This document shows, in pieces, positions 34,461 through 42,125 of a stretch of 64,000 bases of DNA. Under the pieces are notes generated by a model. The model was given only the letters and a program-made list of their open reading frames with translations. It had not been told where the DNA came from and did not search any database. The DNA is from KBS-96 sp963722585 (GTDB taxonomy: Bacteria > Acidobacteriota > Terriglobia > Bryobacterales > Bryobacteraceae): the NCBI GenBank assembly GCA_963722585.1, contig CAVRNU010000006.1:91968-155967 (forward strand). Direction: 5' to 3'. A program made the translations under genes and the position numbers. Position 1 is the stretch's first letter; the number at the start of each line of letters is the position of its first letter.

Positions 34461-36452
34461 TTACAAACCGGAGGCAGAGGGCGATGCGATTTCTTGATTC
34501 TGCTTATCTTCTTCTGGGCTATAGTAAATGTTCTTTTGCAGTTCCTCGACCAGCTCGCGGGAAATGACACCTTCTCGGTCAAGCTTCCGCCCAAATGTTG
34601 CAACCTTTTGCACGTAGCAACTGACATCGTCTGCAATCTGACGTGCAATCAATCTGTCCTGAGGCGATGAGGAACGGATGGACCCAATGATCTTGATTTC
34701 TTCTTCTGTGTATCTCGTCTCAAGATCTCCGAGCTCGTGCTTCCTCAAGGCGGCATGATCCTTCACACAGAAAGGCATGACCACACCACGAATGAGCAGC
34801 TCGCTTTCGCGGTACACATCGCCACATGTTGGGCAGATGTATTTCGGCTCGGATGCCTTCTCGAACAAAGGATCGAATTGCTCCAAGTCGCTGTCGTATG
34901 CAAATCGGTGCTGCCGGAGGATATTCTTGTCCGTCGCGAAGCCTAGATTGTTCTCAAGGCAGATTCCGTAATCAATGCAGTAGAGGCTCCTCGCCGATCT
35001 GTCCTTCTTTGTGGTCCTTCCTTTCGTGAGAAGGTGAACAACGAAGCACATGCTCAGATATTTCAGTTTTATCTCGTTACGGGCTAATACCATGAAGTGG
35101 CTCGCTTCCGCGCCCTTTCCTCTCTCGGCAACGGCCCGCGTGAGGATCGCATCCCAAATGTCCGAAACATACTCGGGCAGCGCTACTCCACCCTTTGAAG
35201 CGCCTTCCAATTGGTCAAGGTATGCACGGGACGCATACCGTATCCCGTAGTCAATGTCGGTTCTGTTTATCTTCCGATCCGATTGGGATGCGCGGCTCCA
35301 GGCCTGCTTCAAAACGATTCCAAGCGTGCGCGGCACTCCCATCGCAGATCGGCTCAGTTCTCGCCACGCGTCCGCTGGTTCTTCGAATAATTGTCTTGGA
35401 CTTAGGTGGGTGTACACCTTGATGCGTTCGGTGACGATCCGCTCTGTCAAGTTCTCCAGTTCTGACATTGCCGCATTCAGCGAATCACTTCTCTCGACGA
35501 AGGCATCGAGATCAAGCGAGACCTCAAAGAGATCACGTTGAAGTATCAGCGAGCTACCCAGGGTGAATTTGTCTGTTATCGCGCACAGTTTCACGAACAG
35601 TCCGGAATGATTGCCAATTAACTTTTTGATTAGAGTAGTGAATCGCCTCTGAAGTTCGTCGGAAAGCGCGGAGAGCTCGTCAATTAACAAAAACACAGCC
35701 GGGACGCCAGCGGATTCTCGCAGTTGGCCGATTAGCTGCACGATATCAGCTATCGTGAGTCGATATGCCACGGAGTACGCTAATTTCTGTTCTTCCTCGT
35801 TCGTGAGCTCACTTTTGCTCTTGGCACTAGCTGAAACAGACGGCTTCTCGGAGATTTTGCCCTCACCCGAGACTTCGGTCTCATATTTGCTTTTCGAAGA
35901 ACCTTTAACTTCGATCTTCCCTGATCGATCGATTACACGTGGCAGCCCAGTTTGTAACAGCGCCGCCAACTGGTGCAGCAAATCTCTCGTTTGTTTTGCC
36001 TGTTTCTGCTCCGCCGACCGGAACAAGCTAGCGAAAAAACCTGGTTGAGCGCTCACTGCGGGCCATGACCGAGTGATCTCCTCGGCTATGGCATCGCAAA
36101 CCTCCGAAACGAAGACATGCTCGAAATCGGCGAATTCTTCGGAATCAAGCTCTAGGAGTGACTGGCATTTGTTTAGGTCGATGTAGATGGCCAGCGTGCG
36201 CGGCTTCGCGGCGCTCTGCTGATCTGAATCCCAGGAACGCATGCTCTCAACGAGAGCCCGATACAGCAGAGTTGTTTTCCCCGTGCCGCGACGACCAACA
36301 ATTAACTGGTCACTCTCGCTTAGAATCTGACGGAGAAATCCGTAGTAGTCAACGTAATAATCGGCAAGCAATCCTAAGCGCGCAGTATCGTTTAGCGCGA
36401 TGTAATCCGTACGCAACATCGAATTGAAAGCGTCATCAACTTTGGGGTTCAT
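34461..36452 (-). CDS. P-loop NTPase with C-terminal Cys/His cluster, candidate accessory or defence gene
   Basis: 663 aa. Walker A VGRRGTGKTTLLYRALVE (53-60 core), Walker B PAVFLLIDELSALSDE near 251-266. A charged low-complexity insert (about 176-222: SSKSKYETE, SEKPSVSASAKSKSE) lies between them. After the ATPase part, a helical region and a cluster CPTC (near 538-541) with FCVKDH (near 560) that could bind zinc. This resembles ORC/STAND-like ATPases found singly in mobile or immunity regions, but I cannot name a family. It is flanked by direct repeats R2 and R3, a single-gene cassette. No partner nuclease lies beside it. Confidence 0.75.
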   Translation of the reverse strand: MNPKVDDAFNSMLRTDYIALNDTARLGLLADYYVDYYGFLRQILSESDQLIVGRRGTGKTTLLYRALVESMRSWDSDQQSAAKPRTLAIYIDLNKCQSLLELDSEEFADFEHVFVSEVCDAIAEEITRSWPAVSAQPGFFASLFRSAEQKQAKQTRDLLHQLAALLQTGLPRVIDRSGKIEVKGSSKSKYETEVSGEGKISEKPSVSASAKSKSELTNEEEQKLAYSVAYRLTIADIVQLIGQLRESAGVPAVFLLIDELSALSDELQRRFTTLIKKLIGNHSGLFVKLCAITDKFTLGSSLILQRDLFEVSLDLDAFVERSDSLNAAMSELENLTERIVTERIKVYTHLSPRQLFEEPADAWRELSRSAMGVPRTLGIVLKQAWSRASQSDRKINRTDIDYGIRYASRAYLDQLEGASKGGVALPEYVSDIWDAILTRAVAERGKGAEASHFMVLARNEIKLKYLSMCFVVHLLTKGRTTKKDRSARSLYCIDYGICLENNLGFATDKNILRQHRFAYDSDLEQFDPLFEKASEPKYICPTCGDVYRESELLIRGVVMPFCVKDHAALRKHELGDLETRYTEEEIKIIGSIRSSSPQDRLIARQIADDVSCYVQKVATFGRKLDREGVISRELVEELQKNIYYSPEEDKQNQEIASPSASGL

Positions 36453-36599
36453 CTTTCGCTCTGCTCAACAAGCGTACCGTAATCCGACCCGAACGGCGAT
36501 GGATACGGCGCCGGCACAACCTCTGCGTCGAGGCTGAATACCTGTCGCCTCCCTGTGCCTTGCAAGCGCATGACGCGACGCGATTTACGTCCGTGATAT

Positions 36600-37285
36600 G
36601 GGATTACTAACGATAAACGCCCTAGCATCCGCGAATCCAGTTGTCAGTGTAGTCGGCTACGCTTCCCTGTGGCGCCTTCCCTGTCGGGCGATGAGCGATC
36701 AGAGTGACGCAGCAATTACCGTTAGGCGGCCAGATGACTCAATATTTGCCGAGGCTCAAAAGCGCCTCCCACTGCGGCTTATCTCGCGGAGGGGAATGCC
36801 GCTTGTATTGGTTGACAGAATTGCGGTTGGAGCGCGCAATCCGTCGACGCGAGCCCACAGGGAACGTTTGATCTCGAGGTTTTCGGTTACGGCCTCGATC
36901 ACCCACTGGCATTTTTCAATTTGAGGAAGATGGTCGTCGAAATTGCCGGGCTCGATCAGTCCAACGCCCGCGGGAGTGAAGAACGCAGTGGGCTTCTGGG
37001 CGAGCGCGGATTCGAGGCCGCGGCGGGCGAAAGTATCTCGATCGTGCCCATCGCCAGGGACGTCCAGAAGAAGTACGGGAAACGCGGCATTGGCGAAGTG
37101 AGCCGCGATTCGCGAGCCCATGGTGCCTGCGCCCAGTACCGCTACGCGTTGGATGGATGGCATTTGAAACTCCGGGCAATTTGCCTGGCTTGACGCAGTG
37201 TATCAATGAGCTGGAAGGGGAGCGGTTTCGGGCGGCGGCCGGCGGCGGGTAGGCCCAACAGGGGTTTAACTTGGAGGGCGAAGGT
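36600..37285 (-). repeat. Repeat R3: flank plus truncated fadN 5' segment
   Basis: Third copy. 36600-36771 matches the R2 flank apart from a 3-base insertion (GCA) and a few changes. 36772-37163 is the fadN fragment, and the upstream part is recognisable to about 37285 but clearly more diverged than R1/R2 there. Together with R2 it brackets the NTPase gene in direct orientation. Confidence 0.78.
36756..37163 (-). pseudogene. Truncated fadN copy (R3)
   Basis: 135-codon frame with the same ISRSGRRF end as R2. It carries additional changes (VPGDGHDRDTFARRG in place of LPGDGRDRNSVARRG), so it has been separate from fadN longer or has decayed faster than R2. Not an active enzyme. Confidence 0.85.
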
Positions 37286-37386
37286 GGCGTTGGCTTTTCC
37301 GGCTTCATGGATTATAATTTCTAGCACACAGGAATTGGCAGCGAACATGGGCTTGCCCGGCGGGCAGCGGCGTGGAGGGCCCAACG

Positions 37387-38274
37387 ATGACATCAACGCA
37401 ACGAGTTCTTGGTTCGGCTGTTTCTCTTTGGCGTTACCCAGTCAAATCCATGTTGGGAGAAGAGCTGAATGCTGCCGAAGTCACTAAACGCGGGCTATCG
37501 GGAGATCGTGCCTACGCGCTCGTCGACAGCTCCGACGGGAAAGTTGCCAGCGCCAAGAACCCGCGAAAATGGCCGCGGCTATTCGATTTCCGCGCCGCAC
37601 TCGCCGACGCCCCGAAAACCAGTGTGAGGGTGCCGCCGGTCCGCATCACGCTGCCGGACGGCACGATGGTTACGAGCGAGCAAGCTGATCTCCACCAGAT
37701 CCTCTCGAAGGTGCTCAACCGTGAGGTGACGCTTCGTGCAATCATGCACGGTCAAGAGGAGGTAGTTGAACGCGCATCGCCCGATGTGCCGACCGCCACA
37801 GCTGAGGAGTACTGGCCAGATATCGAAGGTCTCGATTACCGGGACACCGTCACCGATTTCGGTCTGCCTGAGGGTACTTTTTTCGACTGCGCCGTTGTAC
37901 ATCTGCTGACAACCGCCACGCTTGATCGGCTGCGGCTGCTGTATCCACAGGGACGCTTCGAGGTCCGACGCTTTCGCCCAAATATCGTGGTGGAGACCGG
38001 GGACGGTGAGAAGGATTTCGTGGAGAATGCTTGGATCGGGCAAGTCCTCGCAATCGGGGAAGTCGTTCGCCTGAGTGTCACTGGCCCGTGTGCCCGCTGC
38101 GTGATGACGACGCTCCCTCAGAGCGATCTCCCAAAGGATACGGGTATTCTGCGCACAGCAGCCCAGTACAACCGGGCTAACGTTGGGGTCTATGCGTCTG
38201 TCTTGGAGGGCGGCAAGGTTCGCCGTGGCGATTCGGTCAGGCTGGGGCCACTACTCACACACAAGGAGATTTAA
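37387..38274 (+). CDS. MOSC-domain protein
   Basis: 295 aa from ATG 37387, with GGAGGG 7 bases upstream. N-terminal MOSC_N barrel (VSLWRYPVKSMLGEELNAAE, GLSGDRAYALVD) and a C-terminal MOSC domain with the conserved cysteines in VTGPCARCVMTTLPQSDLPK. MOSC proteins bind the molybdenum cofactor and act in sulfur transfer or reduction of N-hydroxylated compounds (YiiM/mARC relatives). One base separates its stop from the haemoglobin start, so the two are co-transcribed. Confidence 0.92.
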   Translation: MTSTQRVLGSAVSLWRYPVKSMLGEELNAAEVTKRGLSGDRAYALVDSSDGKVASAKNPRKWPRLFDFRAALADAPKTSVRVPPVRITLPDGTMVTSEQADLHQILSKVLNREVTLRAIMHGQEEVVERASPDVPTATAEEYWPDIEGLDYRDTVTDFGLPEGTFFDCAVVHLLTTATLDRLRLLYPQGRFEVRRFRPNIVVETGDGEKDFVENAWIGQVLAIGEVVRLSVTGPCARCVMTTLPQSDLPKDTGILRTAAQYNRANVGVYASVLEGGKVRRGDSVRLGPLLTHKEI

Positions 38275-38275
38275 G

Positions 38276-38692
38276 ATGTTGTCAGCAGACAAGCCGTCTC
38301 TGTATGAAAGACTGGGTGGCGTCTATAGCATCGCTACCGTAGTCGACGACTTTATCGACAGGGTTATGACCGACCCGAAACTGAATGCCAACCCGCAGGT
38401 GAACGAAGCGCACCATCGGGTCCCGCCCGCGGGATTCAAGTACCTGGTAACGGAAATGGTTTGCTGGGCCACTGGCGGCCCGCAAAAGTATACGGGCAGG
38501 GCAATGGCGGAATCGCATGCCGATCTGAAGATCACCGGCAAAGAGTGGGATGCCTTCCTGGACGATTTTCAACACACCTTGGATAAATTCGCGGTTCCCG
38601 CCGAAGAACAAGCCGAACTAAAAGCGATCGTGAACAGCACCCGATCGGATATTGTTGTCGATTCTGCCGTCTCGGCAGGCGCGAACTCGTAA
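38276..38692 (+). CDS. Group 1 truncated haemoglobin
   Basis: 138 aa from ATG 38276, with AAGGAG 8 bases before it. 2/2 globin pattern: SLYERLGGVYSIATVVDDFI, the Gly-rich stretch ATGGPQKYTGRAM, and the proximal His in ESHADLKITGKEWD. Such proteins bind O2 or NO and often protect against nitrosative stress. The pairing with a MOSC protein suggests redox or nitrogen-oxide chemistry, an inference from the operon only. Confidence 0.92.
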   Translation: MLSADKPSLYERLGGVYSIATVVDDFIDRVMTDPKLNANPQVNEAHHRVPPAGFKYLVTEMVCWATGGPQKYTGRAMAESHADLKITGKEWDAFLDDFQHTLDKFAVPAEEQAELKAIVNSTRSDIVVDSAVSAGANS

Positions 38693-39163
38693 GACGGCGC
38701 GACCACACCAAGGGTTTGCCCGCGATTAACGACGAATGCGTTGACCAGAGTCGCTCAACTCTACTCTTGCATTATCGGCATGACTGGCCAATCATTTGCC
38801 CGCTTACTATCTAACTGCTCGAGATTGTGGAACTTAGAGCGCGTGCACAGATTGGAACCAGTTATGCCGAAAATAACCGGCCAAACTGCTTGATTACTAA
38901 GGCGCTTACGCTGGATTAAGGTGCAAGCAGATTTGGACCGGTTATTTTTAGCCATCCGGAAGGTATTCCACCTGGCCGAGTTGCCGGCGGGATCAGCAAC
39001 CTAGGCAGCGGGTTTCCAGAACCAATCGCACGCTTTCCAGCATCGGCAGATCGCCGGCCGGAGTTTTCTCGACCACCGCCCAGAATAGTTGTAGCTGGCG
39101 CACGCCGAGAAGCAATATGAGCATACGCACATTCAAGGCACAGCAGCACGCCTCAACTTCTGG
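38693..39163. other. Gene-poor region with degenerate sequence
   Basis: No complete gene. A minus-strand frame reads LLLGVRQLQLFWAVVEKTPA and continues GDLPMLESVRLVLETRC before a stop at about 39001, perhaps the tail of a lost gene. Two related blocks, CAGATTGGAACCAGTTAT (about 38849) and CAGATTTGGACCGGTTAT (about 38928), form imperfect direct repeats. AAAATAACCGG and CCGGTTATTTTT there can also pair as an inverted repeat. Looks like remains of a mobile sequence. Confidence 0.4.
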
Positions 39164-39169
39164 TATACT
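39164..39169 (+). promoter_or_regulatory. Possible extended -10 promoter of the RNA-binding protein gene
   Basis: TGGTATACT matches an extended -10 element (TGnTATAnT). It would give a 5' leader of about 120 bases before the GTG at 39296, a length common for cold-inducible mRNAs. No good -35 is visible. Confidence 0.35.
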
Positions 39170-39295
39170 CGTGTTGTCTTTGCCCGCATCCGATTTTACC
39201 TCCGAGTGCCTTCTGGCCGCTATTCTCTCCTTCTTCTACAAGTTGGTTTCAGAGCAGTCCGACAAAGATAATTCGCAAACTAAAGGATCAACACT

Positions 39296-39613
39296 GTGAC
39301 CAACATTTTTGTCGGTAATCTCAGTTATCAAACTACTCAGGACGACCTTCATTCCGCATTCGCCACCTACGGAAGCGTGGAGCGGGTGAATATCGTCACG
39401 GATCGTGACACAGGGCAGGCTCGTGGCTTCGCTTTTGTCGAAATGACCGAATCGCAGGCGGCGCAAACCGCCATTTCTCAACTCAACGGCGCCGAACTTC
39501 ACGGGCGGACGCTGAACGTAAACGAAGCACGGCCGAAGCCAACCGGCGGCGGCGGTTACGGCGGACGGCGGAACGACTCCGGCGGCGGTCGCGGACGAGG
39601 GTCGCGCTGGTAA
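39296..39613 (+). CDS. RRM-type RNA-binding protein
   Basis: 105 aa from GTG 39296. One RNA-recognition motif with RNP-2 (NIFVGNLSY, residues 3-11) and RNP-1 (RGFAFVEM, near 42-49). The tail is glycine/arginine-rich (GGGGYGGRRNDSGGGRGRG). Such proteins bind single-stranded RNA and are cold-induced in cyanobacteria and other bacteria. A strong terminator follows, and the Csp gene lies 590 bases downstream. Confidence 0.95.
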   Translation: MTNIFVGNLSYQTTQDDLHSAFATYGSVERVNIVTDRDTGQARGFAFVEMTESQAAQTAISQLNGAELHGRTLNVNEARPKPTGGGGYGGRRNDSGGGRGRGSRW

Positions 39614-39656
39614 ATTGGCCGATTCGGCGGACTAAAGCCGCATAAAGCGCCATTGT

Positions 39657-39704
39657 GGGCCGCCCGTAATCCGGATTCAAGAAGCTGGGCGGGCGGTCTT
39701 TTTC
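39657..39704 (+). terminator. Intrinsic terminator after the RNA-binding protein gene
   Basis: GGGCCGCCCG pairs with CGGGCGGTC across a 23-base loop and is followed by TTTTTC. It separates the RRM gene from the two small genes that follow. Confidence 0.75.
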
Positions 39705-39723
39705 ATTTCTAAAGGAGCAAGCA

Positions 39724-39885
39724 ATGCCAGGTCGTGGACCACAAACCTTTAAGAAGCGTCAGAAGGAACAACAGCGCAAAGAGCGACAGCAGGAAAAAAT
39801 GGCCAAGCGGCTTGCGCGTAAAGATGAGCGGCCAATGCCGCCTTCCGAGGGCGAAAACCTGACCGAGGCGGAGGCGCAACAATGA
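39724..39885 (+). CDS. Small charged protein (53 aa)
   Basis: A frame from ATG 39724 with AAGGAG 8 bases before it. The product begins MPGRGPQTFKKRQKEQQRKE and continues RQQEKMAKRLARKDERP, ending in an acidic LTEAEAQQ tail. Basic and helical, it could bind nucleic acid or the ribosome. Its TGA overlaps the ATG of the next gene, so both are probably made together. No family name known to me, though short KKRQKE-type proteins are common near cold-shock genes in this group as far as I recall. Confidence 0.65.
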   Translation: MPGRGPQTFKKRQKEQQRKERQQEKMAKRLARKDERPMPPSEGENLTEAEAQQ

Positions 39886-40076
39886 GTAAACCATTTCATC
39901 TGATGACACCGGCGGAACGAACTGCCCTTCGGATCGCCCAGAATCGCGCTATTTCAGAGAAGATTGCTAACGGTAAGAGTCAGCAACCTTCCGACCGGCC
40001 AACTGCCGACTATACTCGAGCGACGCCGGAGGAACGCGCGGAACGCGGAAGCGTGATCCGCAAAGTACGCTCATGA
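39882..40076 (+). CDS. Small hypothetical protein (64 aa)
   Basis: MSKPFHLMTPAERTALRIAQ, then NRAISEKIANGKSQQPSD, ending TPEERAERGSVIRKVRS. Polar, helical, no membrane segment. It begins in the ATGA overlap with the 53-aa gene and ends 126 bases before the cold-shock gene. Unknown function. Confidence 0.6.
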   Translation: MSKPFHLMTPAERTALRIAQNRAISEKIANGKSQQPSDRPTADYTRATPEERAERGSVIRKVRS

Positions 40077-40202
40077 TACCGATCTGCTAGTTGCACCTGC
40101 GGGACTGCTAGTTGCCTTATAAACGAGAAACGTAATCCATGAAGTTGGTGGAATGTGCCCAGGGTTTTTAAGAGCAAAGAAAGAGCAAGAAAGAGATAAT
40201 TT

Positions 40203-40406
40203 ATGAAAGAAACCGGAACCGTAAAGTGGTTCAACGCTTCGAAAGGGTTTGGATTCATCGCCCGTGAGAATGGCGAAGACGTATTCGTCCATTTCTCGGC
40301 AATCGAGTCGGCGGGCTATAAAAGCCTGGATGAAGGGGCGCGCGTTTCCTTTGTTGTCAAGAACGGACCCAAAGGACTTCAAGCTGAACAAGTATCGCTA
40401 GCGTAA
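40203..40406 (+). CDS. cspA: Cold-shock domain protein
   Basis: 67 aa, complete OB fold: TGTVKWFNASKGFGFIARE (RNP-1 KGFGFI) and DVFVHFSAIE (RNP-2 VFVHF). RNA chaperone that melts secondary structure at low temperature. The leader is purine-rich with a tandem AGCAAGAAAGAG-like repeat ahead of ATG. Which csp paralogue it is cannot be told. Confidence 0.96.
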   Translation: MKETGTVKWFNASKGFGFIARENGEDVFVHFSAIESAGYKSLDEGARVSFVVKNGPKGLQAEQVSLA

Positions 40407-40438
40407 GAATCCACGGGTTTGCAAATCGCTTCCGGTGC

Positions 40439-41179
40439 TCATCTTTGGCCGTTTGCATCGGGAGCGTCAGGGTTTCCGTGATGATGCCAATGCAGCACTT
40501 TACGGCGGAAATCGGGCCAAAATTCGGGAGCCAGGTTAATGAAGCCGTTATCAGCGACGCTGGTTCCGAAATGGATGAGCATGGCGCCACTAGTCCTGCT
40601 GGGCGCTGGGTAGTAGAGATTGGAAAAGCCCGCGCTCATTGCGCTGCCAAGGAAGTTATCCCAATTGAAGCTGGCGCCTCCTGAGGCGGTACGGGTGACG
40701 ACGGCGCGGCTGATGGCGTAGCCGAACCGGTACCAGAAGCCGTAGCCTTCGCCGCGGCGGATATAGCGCGGGTCTTCGTGAAAAGCGGAGGCAACGAGGA
40801 AGTCGCCAAAAAAGTTCTCTGTAGCGATGTCGGCCGCCGAAGCGCCGAGGCGCTGACCAAAAGCGGCTCCATTCCTGCCATATCTCGGGTCCGAGTTTGT
40901 CACCTGAGAGAAAGCAGAGTTGAAAACTGTGCCAGCTCCGCTAAGGGGACCGAAGGTCTCCTGCAGAAATAGGTTCCAATGCTCGCCGAAGGTTGAAATC
41001 GGAGGCGGTTCCCGGACGGGTTGCGCCGGATCGGCACGCCGTTTTGATGGGCTGCCGTTATCGCCGCCCCGTAACGTACCTGGCTGGACTGGGGGCTGCA
41101 AAATATTCTGGGCGCTGCAGACACACGTCACAGCTGGAAGCGAAAGAGCGACGAAAACCCGAATCGTAAAGCGATACAT
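40439..41179 (-). CDS. Secreted hypothetical protein
   Basis: 246 aa from ATG 41179, which places the signal peptide at the N-terminus (MYRFTIRVFVALSLPAVTCV, cleavage near CSAQN). The mature part has NLFLQETFGPLSGAGTVFNS, FGQRLGASAADIATENFFGD and DPRYIRRGEGYGFWYRFGYA, a pattern I associate with acidobacterial outer-membrane or periplasmic proteins of unknown role. It is the last gene of the rpsA-HU-HIT run, 77 bases after HIT. Confidence 0.7.
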   Translation of the reverse strand: MYRFTIRVFVALSLPAVTCVCSAQNILQPPVQPGTLRGGDNGSPSKRRADPAQPVREPPPISTFGEHWNLFLQETFGPLSGAGTVFNSAFSQVTNSDPRYGRNGAAFGQRLGASAADIATENFFGDFLVASAFHEDPRYIRRGEGYGFWYRFGYAISRAVVTRTASGGASFNWDNFLGSAMSAGFSNLYYPAPSRTSGAMLIHFGTSVADNGFINLAPEFWPDFRRKVLHWHHHGNPDAPDANGQR

Positions 41180-41255
41180 CACCCGCAAGTAGGACGACGG
41201 CGCATCGAAATTCCGCCATTGCGAATAATTACGGTAGCCGCGCCACACCCCTTAA

Positions 41256-41741
41256 TCAGAGATGTTCGAAACGATTGCGAAGCTTCTGGAAAGTCTCGGT
41301 CAGGGCCTCGGGAATGACTCGTGTATGGCCCACGACGGTCATGAAGTTGGCATCTCCGGTCCATCGCGGGAGGATGTGGAGATGAATGTGCGAAGCGATG
41401 CCGGCGCCCGCGGCTTCGCCCAGGTTCATACCAAGATTGATACCGTGAGGCTGGTAAACGTCTTCGAGAATCGCTTCAGCGGTGCGAGCCAGCTGCATCA
41501 TCTCCCCGGCATCGTCGTCGGCAATGTCGGTGAGGCGGGAAACATGTACGTTGGGCGCGATCATCAGATGGCCGCTTGAATACGGGTAGCGATTCAGGAT
41601 CACGAAATTGTATTTCGCGCGATAGAGGAGGAGATTTTCTTCGTCATTCGACTGGGCGAGCGCGGCGCAAAAGACACATTGCGCGGCGGAGGGATTCCGT
41701 GTGACATATGTGGAGCGCCAGGGCGTCCACAGGTGTTCCAT
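41256..41741 (-). CDS. HIT-family protein (AP4A phosphorylase-like)
   Basis: 161 aa. The histidine triad is HIHLHILPRW near 119-128. N-terminus MEHLWTPWRSTYVT and the pair CVFCAAL are typical of the bacterial HIT group related to Ap4A phosphorylase; the second half of a zinc site may be present. It hydrolyses dinucleoside polyphosphates or AMP conjugates. It follows the HU gene by 22 bases. Confidence 0.92.
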   Translation of the reverse strand: MEHLWTPWRSTYVTRNPSAAQCVFCAALAQSNDEENLLLYRAKYNFVILNRYPYSSGHLMIAPNVHVSRLTDIADDDAGEMMQLARTAEAILEDVYQPHGINLGMNLGEAAGAGIASHIHLHILPRWTGDANFMTVVGHTRVIPEALTETFQKLRNRFEHL

Positions 41742-41763
41742 ATGTTCACTCCCGGGATAACAC

Positions 41764-42105
41764 TTAGCTCTGGCGGCCGGGTTCCGGAGGGAGCGCGTGG
41801 CCGGAATGCTCCCCCGCCTGATTGGCCGCGGCCCGATTCACAATGTCGCGAAGCTCTTTGCTGGGTTTGAAGTACGGGATTCGTTTGGACGGAACCTCGA
41901 CACGCGTTCCGGTTTTTGGATTTCTGCCGATGCGGGGCTGCCGCTGACGGGTGCGAAAACTGCCGAATCCTCTGATCTCGATTTTGTCCCCAGAGTGAAG
42001 ACTGTTCACAATGCTTTCAAAGATAGTCTCGACGATAACCTCGGAATCTTTCCTGGTCATCTCAACGACTTTCGAGACCTCTTCGATAAGTTCAGCCTTT
42101 GTCAT
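41764..42105 (-). CDS. HU/IHF-family DNA-binding protein
   Basis: 113 aa. MTKAELIEEVSKVVEMTRKD, the beta-arm with IEIRGFGSFRTRQRQPRIGR and GRNPKTGTRVEVPSKRIPYF are diagnostic. It bends DNA and compacts the nucleoid. The extra 18-residue tail (AGEHSGHALPPEPGRQS) is beyond the usual fold. It sits 20 bases after rpsA, the position of ihfB in many bacteria, so an IHF-beta-like role is possible. Confidence 0.94.
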   Translation of the reverse strand: MTKAELIEEVSKVVEMTRKDSEVIVETIFESIVNSLHSGDKIEIRGFGSFRTRQRQPRIGRNPKTGTRVEVPSKRIPYFKPSKELRDIVNRAAANQAGEHSGHALPPEPGRQS

Positions 42106-42125
42106 TTGTAATCCTTGCCGAAACG

